Positions 35,089 to 39,954 of a stretch of 39,954 bases of DNA are shown here, one piece after another. The position numbers and the translations under genes were made by a program. Source of the stretch: Candidatus Omnitrophota bacterium (GTDB taxonomy: Bacteria; Omnitrophota; Gorgyraeia; Zapsychrales; Fredricksoniimonadaceae); contig JAGWOI010000003.1 in NCBI GenBank assembly GCA_028870995.1, forward strand, positions 1-39,954, given 5' to 3'. Position 1 is the stretch's first letter. Each line of letters starts with the position of its first letter. Under the pieces are notes generated by a model, which was given only the letters and a program-made list of their open reading frames with translations, made no database searches and had not been told where the DNA came from.

Positions 35089-35134
35089 CAACCTTTTTAA
35101 ACGGTACAAGAATTAAGGCACTCATTTCGTATTA

Positions 35135-35157
35135 AAAAAGGGGACAGTCCCCTTTTT
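35135..35157. terminator. Palindromic terminator-like element 1, downstream of the giant gene
   Basis: AAAAAGGGGAC, a single A, then GTCCCCTTTTT form a perfect inverted repeat 47 nt after the giant gene's stop. With a 3-nt loop the stem is 10 bp, followed by T residues, so it can terminate on either strand. The core GGGGACAGTCCCC is related to the two elements downstream. Confidence 0.65.
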
Positions 35158-35189
35158 GAAATCCAGAAGTTAAACTATTATTTAAAAGC

Positions 35190-35194
35190 AGGAG
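35190..35194 (+). promoter_or_regulatory. Ribosome binding site of the LTXXQ gene
   Basis: AGGAG lies 7 nt before the ATG at 35202. It is a clear Shine-Dalgarno match and supports that start. Confidence 0.75.
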
Positions 35195-35201
35195 TCAGGG
35201 C

Positions 35202-35630
35202 ATGAACAAAAGAAGATCGTTTCTGGTTTTTCTAGGTTTAATTTGTTTTGCGGCATCCCCTTGCCTGGCCCAAAACCAGCAGGGCCAGGACCAGGTCAAG
35301 ACCATTTTTTCGTTTAAAAATGATTTGGGCATCACCGACGACCAGGAGTTGAAGCTCAAGGCCCTTTTGTATGACGAACAGACTTTTTTGGACCAGCAGA
35401 ACGCCACCCTGAAGACCCTGGGCGGCGAACTCAATAAGATGATCGAAGACAAGGCCGATATGCCGGCCATCAAGGGTAAATTGAAAGAGATCTCCAAGGC
35501 CCAGGTGGACATCTCCTACCGCAATATCGAGGACGGCCGCAAAGTGGAGACCATCCTGACGCCGGACCAGCTTACCAAATGGAGAGACATCCAAAAGAAG
35601 TTTGCCACCCAAGCGAAAAAGGAGCTTTAG
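35202..35630 (+). CDS. Exported LTXXQ-motif (Spy/CpxP/ZraP-like) periplasmic protein
   Basis: This encodes 142 residues. Residues 1-23 form a Sec signal peptide (NKRR, hydrophobic core, then PCLA before Gln24). The mature part is helical and carries two LTXXQ-type motifs, ITDDQ at 44-48 and LTPDQ at 119-123, with a long helix between them (about 50-112) rich in Lys, Glu and Gln. Family knowledge: Spy, CpxP and ZraP are small helical periplasmic proteins with paired LTXXQ motifs that act as ATP-independent chaperones, stress regulators or metal-responsive proteins. This one lacks the His/Cys-rich ends of ZraP, so a chaperone-like role is more likely than metal binding. It starts 113 nt after the giant gene, has its own good ribosome site, and is separated by element 1, so it may be transcribed by readthrough or separately. 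Involvement with the giant protein is inferred from position only. Confidence 0.8.
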   Translation: MNKRRSFLVFLGLICFAASPCLAQNQQGQDQVKTIFSFKNDLGITDDQELKLKALLYDEQTFLDQQNATLKTLGGELNKMIEDKADMPAIKGKLKEISKAQVDISYRNIEDGRKVETILTPDQLTKWRDIQKKFATQAKKEL

Positions 35631-35652
35631 AAAAGGGGATTGCCCCTTTTTT
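35631..35652 (+). terminator. Palindromic terminator-like element 2, downstream of the LTXXQ gene
   Basis: AAAAGGGG, loop ATTG, CCCCTTTT followed by TT makes an 8-bp stem with a T tract. It begins immediately after the TAG at 35628-35630. It is a variant of the GGGGACAGTCCCC core of the neighbouring elements. Confidence 0.7.
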
Positions 35653-35673
35653 CTAAGCATCTTTTCTAATTTT

Positions 35674-36402
35674 ATGCGAAATAGCCTTATATTTTTTCTG
35701 GCCTGTTCGTTGAACTTTTCGTTTTTTATTTTCCCGTCTTTGGCCCAAACCCCCGACGGCATCAACAGCCAGGACACCGAGAGGCTGTTGAAAGCCGAAG
35801 AGGTCATCTTAAAGAAATTAAAACAGCAACACGTCTATCACGAACGCCTTGAGCACCACCACGCCACCCAGCAAATGTATCAGGAGGCGCTCAATTTATA
35901 CCGGCAGCAGCGCATGAGCCAGGCACAGGCGGCCCTGGGCAAGGTGGAGGACGCGGCACCGGATTATAAATCGACGGTCGCCCTTCAAAGAATCGTCGAT
36001 GCGAAGGCGGCCCAGGAATTGAAGAACGAGATGGTCCGCATCAGGGCCGTCGACAATCCCAAGACGGCGGCGGTCCTGGAAAACAAGGCCCGGCTGCTGT
36101 ATATCCAGGCGGATTACTTATCAAAGCAAAAGGACACGGCCTCAGTCCGGGGGCGGCTGGTCCAATTAAAACAGGATTTCCGGCAGCTCTCCGAGCAGGT
36201 CTATATCCGCCGGCAATTGGACAAGATCGCCCAGCAGGCGGAAGATTTTGATCAGGAAATTTTTAAATTGACCCAGGCCGGGGAATATCCCGAAGCCAAG
36301 AAAAAATTCGGCGAATTCCAGCAGATAATGATCCAGGAATTGGCCGGCCTCAAAAAGAACGTCCAATACAAAGAAACCTACCTCAATCATCTTGAATATT
36401 AA
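35674..36402 (+). CDS. Exported helical/coiled-coil protein of unknown function
   Basis: This encodes 242 residues from the ATG at 35674. The frame extends upstream to a TTG at 35602, but that would read through terminator element 2 (giving KGDCPFF) and bury the signal peptide. The start used here gives a Sec signal MRNSLIFFLACSLNF with cleavage after PSLA (residue 24). The rest is almost wholly helical and rich in Gln, Lys, Glu and Ala: LLKAEEVILKKLKQQHVYHE, a His-rich HERLEHHH at about 57-62, LNLYRQQRMSQAQAALG, then long heptad-like stretches to the end. MYQEALNLYRQQRMSQAQAA resembles a TPR-type helix pair. No good Shine-Dalgarno is visible upstream of 35674. I do not recognise the family. 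It is in the same direction as the giant gene, and its helical style recalls the giant protein's C-terminal domain. Confidence 0.72.
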   Translation: MRNSLIFFLACSLNFSFFIFPSLAQTPDGINSQDTERLLKAEEVILKKLKQQHVYHERLEHHHATQQMYQEALNLYRQQRMSQAQAALGKVEDAAPDYKSTVALQRIVDAKAAQELKNEMVRIRAVDNPKTAAVLENKARLLYIQADYLSKQKDTASVRGRLVQLKQDFRQLSEQVYIRRQLDKIAQQAEDFDQEIFKLTQAGEYPEAKKKFGEFQQIMIQELAGLKKNVQYKETYLNHLEY

Positions 36403-36406
36403 ATAC

Positions 36407-36424
36407 GGGGACTGTCCCCTTTTT
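36407..36424. terminator. Palindromic terminator-like element 3, between convergent genes
   Basis: GGGGAC, T, GTCCCC followed by TTTTT lies 4 nt after the TAA of the + strand gene, and its T tract overlaps the nuoN stop (36423-36425). It terminates well for the + strand; on the minus strand no T run follows. An alternative pairing CCCC(36416-36419)/GGGG(36426-36429) is mutually exclusive with it. Confidence 0.65.
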
Positions 36425-37859
36425 AGGGGATGATGGCTGCCGCATGGGAGGCGGCGGCGAAGAAGGGGCCCTGGAAAATTCCGATGATGATGATGCCCGC
36501 CATGGCAAGGACCAAAAGCAGCTGCATCCCGGCAGGAACGGCGATGGGGGTATCGTTGAGGGGGGCATCGACGTAGACACGTTTGGCAATCAGGAGATAG
36601 TAATAGAAAGAAATCACGATATTGGCCGCCGCAATCAACGCCAGCCACACGTAGCCGCTCTTGATGACGGCCATCAATAAAATAAACTTGCCGAAGAATC
36701 CGGCCAACGGGGGGATCCCGGCCAGGGAGACCAGCGCCAGGAGCAGTCCCCAAGCCAGCAGCCCGGAACGCCGCGCCAACCCCGCATAATCCGCAATGGT
36801 ATCGCTTTTGGCCGCAATGGAAAATATCACGATGACCATAAACGCGGCCAGGTTGGTGAACAAATAACCCAACAGGTAGAAATTGATCCCGGCGGCGCCC
36901 AGGGCGGTGCCGGCTGCGGCCCCCATCAAGAGATAACCGGCATGGGCGACACTTGAGTAACCCAGCAATCTTTTAATATTCGTCTGGAACAGCGCCACCA
37001 GGTTGCCATAGGTCATGGTGATCGCCGACAGCACTGCGAAAACCAGGGACCACTGGGGATGCCAGGCTTTGAAAACCAAAAAGAAAAGCCGGATCAAAAC
37101 AACGAACCCGGCCGCCTTGGACCCGACGGATAAAAGGGCTGTGACGGGTGTGGGCGCGCCCTGGTAAACATCGGCCACCCATAAATGAAACGGCACGGCT
37201 GCGGTTTTGAAGGCCACCGCCGTAAAGATAAGCACCAGGGCAAAAAGGGCCATGGCGGACATGGGATGGCCGGCTGCGAAATTGGCGATGATGTCAAAAT
37301 GGGTCGACCGGGTGGTCCCGTAGAGGAAGCTGATGCCGTAAAGCATGAACCCCGCAGACAGGGAACCCAGGATCAGGTATTTCATGCCCGCCTCGATGGA
37401 AAGCTTGTCGCTTTTCAGATAAGCGGTCATGACATAGAGGGAAATGGTCAAAATTTCGATTGAAATAAAGAGCACCAAAAAATCACTGCTGGAGGCCATG
37501 AAACACATGCCCAGCAGGGCCAGCCACAGCAATAGATAGAATTCATTGCGCCGTTCGCCTAAGGTTTTGAAGAACTCCTGGGTCATGGCAAAAATAAAAA
37601 CCATGACGATAAGAAAGAACCCCTTGAAGAACCAGGCCAAGGGGTCCATGACAAACATGCTGTTGAAGGTGGTGCCGTTCAGATGTCCTTGAGTCAGCCA
37701 AAAGAGGATGAGGCCAAACAGGGCGATAAAGCTGAAAGTGCCGATCCAGTCCCTGTCGGTGTTTTTGGGCAGGACGATGTCGGCGACCACCAGCCCCACC
37801 AGGATGATGGCCATGAGCACTTCCAGGGAAATCAGGCTCCAATCGATGACAGGGAACAT
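36423..37859 (-). CDS. nuoN: NADH-quinone oxidoreductase subunit N
   Basis: This encodes 478 residues, normal for the family. It is an inner-membrane, antiporter-like subunit of respiratory complex I, one of three (L, M, N) that pump protons as electrons pass from NADH to quinone. About 14 hydrophobic segments are visible. The pump residues of the family are present: Glu135 (FISIEIL), Lys160 (AGMKYLILG), Lys218 (VAFKTAAVPFHLW), Lys248 (SVGSKAAGF) and Lys391 (AGFFGKFILL). The motifs LLGYSSVAHAGY (298-309) and QGAPTPVTALLSVGSK (233-248) are diagnostic. The ATG at 37857-37859 starts 1 nt after the nuoM stop, with only a weak AGAAAG before it, so translational coupling is likely. It is the last gene of the operon in this direction. 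Confidence 0.96.
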   Translation of the reverse strand: MFPVIDWSLISLEVLMAIILVGLVVADIVLPKNTDRDWIGTFSFIALFGLILFWLTQGHLNGTTFNSMFVMDPLAWFFKGFFLIVMVFIFAMTQEFFKTLGERRNEFYLLLWLALLGMCFMASSSDFLVLFISIEILTISLYVMTAYLKSDKLSIEAGMKYLILGSLSAGFMLYGISFLYGTTRSTHFDIIANFAAGHPMSAMALFALVLIFTAVAFKTAAVPFHLWVADVYQGAPTPVTALLSVGSKAAGFVVLIRLFFLVFKAWHPQWSLVFAVLSAITMTYGNLVALFQTNIKRLLGYSSVAHAGYLLMGAAAGTALGAAGINFYLLGYLFTNLAAFMVIVIFSIAAKSDTIADYAGLARRSGLLAWGLLLALVSLAGIPPLAGFFGKFILLMAVIKSGYVWLALIAAANIVISFYYYLLIAKRVYVDAPLNDTPIAVPAGMQLLLVLAMAGIIIIGIFQGPFFAAASHAAAIIP

Positions 37860-37860
37860 T

Positions 37861-39333
37861 TTAATGCATGCTTTCTATGATGGTTTTTGTGCTTGTACTT
37901 ATATGCGTCAGGATCACCGCCGGCAAACACCCGGCCAGGATAAGCAGGGCCAACAGCAAAGCGTAAGGCAATTTGTCAACCATGGTTCTCGTATCTCTCA
38001 AGGAGGCCAGGCGGTTGTTGAGCGGTCCATGGAACCCCAAGCGGATGGCCTTCATTAAATAAATGGCCGTGATCACAAGGCCAAATACCGCCCCGACCGT
38101 CAGCCAGCGGTATTGGTCCCAGGCCCCGAAAAGAACAAGGATCTCGGCGGCAAAATTAGCAAAACCGGGTACGCCGGCGGAAGCCAGGGCGGCCATAATA
38201 AAACAGGTGCCCACAAATGGCATACAAGCCAAAAGCCCGCTCCATTCATCCATGTTGCGGGTCTTGGCTTGGGTCTCCACATAACCGGTCAGGGCAAAGG
38301 CCAGGGCCGCCATAATGCCGTGGGCGAACATCAGGAAGACAACGCCGTTTAGGCCCATTGTATTAAAGCAAGCCAGACCCAGCAGGATGTAACCCATATG
38401 GGAGCAGCTGGAATAGCCCAACAGGTATTTCATGTCGCGCTGGGTCAAGGCCACCAGCCCGCAATAAATAATGTTAACGACAGCCAGCACGGCAATCAGC
38501 GGCATCCAGGCATGGGCCGCCTGCGGCATAAGCTGAAGGGCGAAACGGATGATGGCGTAAGCGCCCATTTTTTTCAAGACACCCGCATGCAGCATGCTGA
38601 TGGCGGTCGGCGCTTCAGCATAACCCACGGGCGCCCAGGTGTAAAAAGGCCACAGCGTCAGCGTGATGCCAAAACCGATGACGATCAGCGGAAAAATCCA
38701 ATTCTGCACGTCTATGGGAAGGGGATGGAGAGCCAGGTGGTTTTGCAGGGCCATCAGGTCAAAGCTATGCGCACCGCTGAACAGGTAGAGGCCCAGCAAG
38801 CCGACCAGGGCAATGGCCGCACCGGCGGCCAGATACAAGGTCAGCTTCATGGCGGCGTAGTCCCTTTGTTTGGAACCCCAGATGGCGATCATCAAAAAGA
38901 CCGGGACGGCCGCCACCTCATGGAAAAAATAGAAAAAGAAAACATCCAGCGACAGGAAGGCGCCGTAGGTGCCGATGACGGTGATCAACAGCAGGATATA
39001 ATATTCTTTGACCCGTTCCTTGATCGACGATGAGATGAGCACGGCCGCGAAGGAAACCGCCCCTAATAAGAGCAGCAGCATGGAATTGATCCCATCGACC
39101 CCCAGATGATAAGAAATGCCCAGGGCCGGCACCCAGGGGAGGTTTTGGACAAATTGGAAACCGCCCGCAACATGGTCGTAGGCCGCATAAACCCATATCG
39201 AGAGGATGAAGGCAAGCAGTACCGCCGCCGTCGACAGGCGCCGGATAAGCCGGGTATTTTCCGCCGGTGCCAAAGCCACCAGCAGCAGGCCGACCAAGGG
39301 CAGCAATAGGATCAAGGAGAGATTCGGTGTCAT
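37861..39333 (-). CDS. nuoM: NADH-quinone oxidoreductase subunit M
   Basis: This encodes 490 residues. It is the second antiporter-like proton-pumping subunit of complex I, in the inner membrane. Family motifs: FFYFFHEVAAVPVFLMIAIW with the conserved Glu139, APTAISMLHAGVLKKMGAY (241-259) with Lys254/255, LLGYSSCSHMGYILLG (304-319) and PGFANFAAEILVL with Glu397, matching the Glu that NuoM has where NuoL and NuoN have Lys. The segment FGITLTLWPFYTWAPVGYAE is unusual: where most NuoM proteins have a Lys followed by P..P.H.WLPDAH, Thr224 and Tyr231 stand here. Its ATG overlaps the nuoL stop by 4 nt (ATGA), the usual coupled arrangement, and no Shine-Dalgarno is obvious. Confidence 0.96.
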   Translation of the reverse strand: MTPNLSLILLLPLVGLLLVALAPAENTRLIRRLSTAAVLLAFILSIWVYAAYDHVAGGFQFVQNLPWVPALGISYHLGVDGINSMLLLLLGAVSFAAVLISSSIKERVKEYYILLLITVIGTYGAFLSLDVFFFYFFHEVAAVPVFLMIAIWGSKQRDYAAMKLTLYLAAGAAIALVGLLGLYLFSGAHSFDLMALQNHLALHPLPIDVQNWIFPLIVIGFGITLTLWPFYTWAPVGYAEAPTAISMLHAGVLKKMGAYAIIRFALQLMPQAAHAWMPLIAVLAVVNIIYCGLVALTQRDMKYLLGYSSCSHMGYILLGLACFNTMGLNGVVFLMFAHGIMAALAFALTGYVETQAKTRNMDEWSGLLACMPFVGTCFIMAALASAGVPGFANFAAEILVLFGAWDQYRWLTVGAVFGLVITAIYLMKAIRLGFHGPLNNRLASLRDTRTMVDKLPYALLLALLILAGCLPAVILTHISTSTKTIIESMH

Positions 39334-39954
39334 AATGTTTTAGTCATCACTAAAAATAAACATACGGCGCCCAGGATAAAGACCAGGGCATAAAATTGGA
39401 CCATGCCGTTTTGCAAATAGCGCAGGGTCCTGCCGCCTGCCCGCGCCGTGGCGGTCAGCCCGCCTAAAAATAAACGCACGATAAATTCCCTTTCGAAGCG
39501 GGCCAAAAACAGCGCAAAATTCTGCTGCACACAGTCCACATACCAGGTATAGACGGTATCAAAATAAAATTTATTTTTCAAGGCGGTATAGAAATTGCCT
39601 AACATGGCCACCAAAGGATCGGCAGCGGTGCGTTTGCCGTAAATCATATAGGAAAAGCCCAGACCGGCAAGGGCAACAATAGAAGAGATAGCGGCCACGC
39701 GCAGATTCAACTGTTCAGGGGCCTGCTCGGGAGAAATGAAGTGAGGGATGTTGATAAATCCGCCGATGGCGGACAAGAAGGCCAGAATAATCAAGGGGAT
39801 GGTCATGACCGCCGGAGATTCATGCACCGCGTGGCCGCCATGATCAGCTGCCGGTTTACCCCAGAACACCACCCAGAATAACCGCCCCATGTAAAAAGCG
39901 GTGAGCCCGCTGGCAACAGCAGCAATTAAATACAACGTGCTGTTGTGTTCAAAA
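39330..39954 (-). CDS. nuoL: NADH-quinone oxidoreductase subunit L, C-terminal part (5' end outside window)
   Basis: The last 207 residues are visible, about a third of a normal NuoL (roughly 610 residues or more). The frame is open to the window edge (FEHNSTLYLIAAVASG), so the TTG at 39935 is not the start. Diagnostic pieces are LTAFYMGRLFWVVFWGK, then HESPAVMTIPLIILAFLSAI and GGFINIPHF. These are followed by the long C-terminal segment with LKNKFYFDTVYTWYVD and the last membrane helix MVQFYALVFILGAVCLFLVM. In the known structure this end includes the lateral helix that runs along NuoM and NuoN and the anchoring last helix. The stop TGA overlaps the nuoM ATG. Further nuo genes are expected beyond 39954. 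Confidence 0.95.
   Translation of the reverse strand, partial: FEHNSTLYLIAAVASGLTAFYMGRLFWVVFWGKPAADHGGHAVHESPAVMTIPLIILAFLSAIGGFINIPHFISPEQAPEQLNLRVAAISSIVALAGLGFSYMIYGKRTAADPLVAMLGNFYTALKNKFYFDTVYTWYVDCVQQNFALFLARFEREFIVRLFLGGLTATARAGGRTLRYLQNGMVQFYALVFILGAVCLFLVMTKTL

Noticed and set aside
241-34173. Dozens of minus-strand ORFs of 60-250 codons opposite the giant gene, many similar to one another (MMVNWSVLPAV-like)
   Set aside because: They are the complementary strand of the + strand repeats. Their similarity to one another follows from the repeats, they have no ribosome sites or start conservation, and their composition (Pro/Val/Leu low complexity) is that of antisense translation.
21088-34335. 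CRISPR or non-coding satellite array, suggested by the regular period
   Set aside because: Every unit stays in one reading frame with conserved protein motifs and variation mostly at synonymous sites. Units are 348-351 bp with no spacer-repeat structure.
35156-35184. TTGAAA with a 17-nt spacer and TATTTA as a promoter for the LTXXQ gene
   Set aside because: The -10 matches only three of six positions and would start transcription inside the Shine-Dalgarno sequence. The TTGAAA overlaps the hairpin tail.
35602-35673. Upstream TTG start for the 242-residue protein
   Set aside because: It lies within the preceding gene, reads through terminator element 2 and moves the signal peptide 24 residues from the N-terminus. 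The ATG at 35674 gives a normal Sec signal.
35704-35706. Cys11 (FLAC) in the 242-residue protein as a lipoprotein lipobox
   Set aside because: The hydrophobic stretch before it is only about six residues and hydrophobicity continues after it to a normal PSLA-Gln cleavage site.
36423-39333. Possible Mrp/Hyf-type antiporter or hydrogenase membrane genes instead of nuo
   Set aside because: The L-M-N order, gene lengths, ATGA overlap, the NuoL lateral-helix C-terminus and NuoN-specific motifs all fit complex I.

Overview
The window is dominated by one uninterrupted + strand reading frame. It is already open at base 1 and ends at a TGA at 35086-35088, so at least 11,695 codons of a single protein (over 1 MDa) are visible and its N-terminus lies upstream. 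It is built almost entirely of secreted, repeat-type beta modules. In order these are: (i) eight GLUG-type super-modules separated by a recurring boundary phrase (MQTQ..F.GWDF) at 112, 2917, 8383, 9850, 11305, 12715, 14161, 15634 and 17044; (ii) two nested blocks of autotransporter-associated beta-strand repeats (about 3250-5680 and 17380-20290); (iii) a closing beta-helix/junction segment (20290-21087); (iv) 38 tandem Ig/invasin-like repeats with a 348-351 bp period (21088-34335); and (v) a charged, alpha-helical C-terminal domain of about 250 residues (34336-35088) unlike the rest. I read it as a giant cell-surface or secreted adhesin/stalk protein. No enzymatic domain is visible in this part, and there is no recognisable beta-barrel, LPXTG or type IX sorting signal at the C-terminus.

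Two short + strand genes follow: a 142-residue exported LTXXQ (Spy/CpxP-like) periplasmic protein (35202-35630) and a 242-residue exported helical/coiled-coil protein (35674-36402). All three gaps downstream of + strand genes carry a related GGGGA..TCCCC-TTTT palindrome that can act as a terminator and looks like a dispersed REP-type element. Converging on them from the minus strand is the 3' end of a complex I operon, nuoL (partial)-nuoM-nuoN, with 4-nt overlap or 1-nt spacing between genes.

The exported proteins, the Spy-family chaperone and complex I point to a respiring diderm (Gram-negative type) bacterium. Giant repeat proteins of this size and the GGGGACAGTCCCC palindromes are, from general knowledge, frequent in Omnitrophota and related PVC-type lineages. 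That assignment is an inference, not something the sequence proves. The most plausible system here is the giant surface protein together with its two small exported neighbours, which could be folding, transit or anchoring partners.
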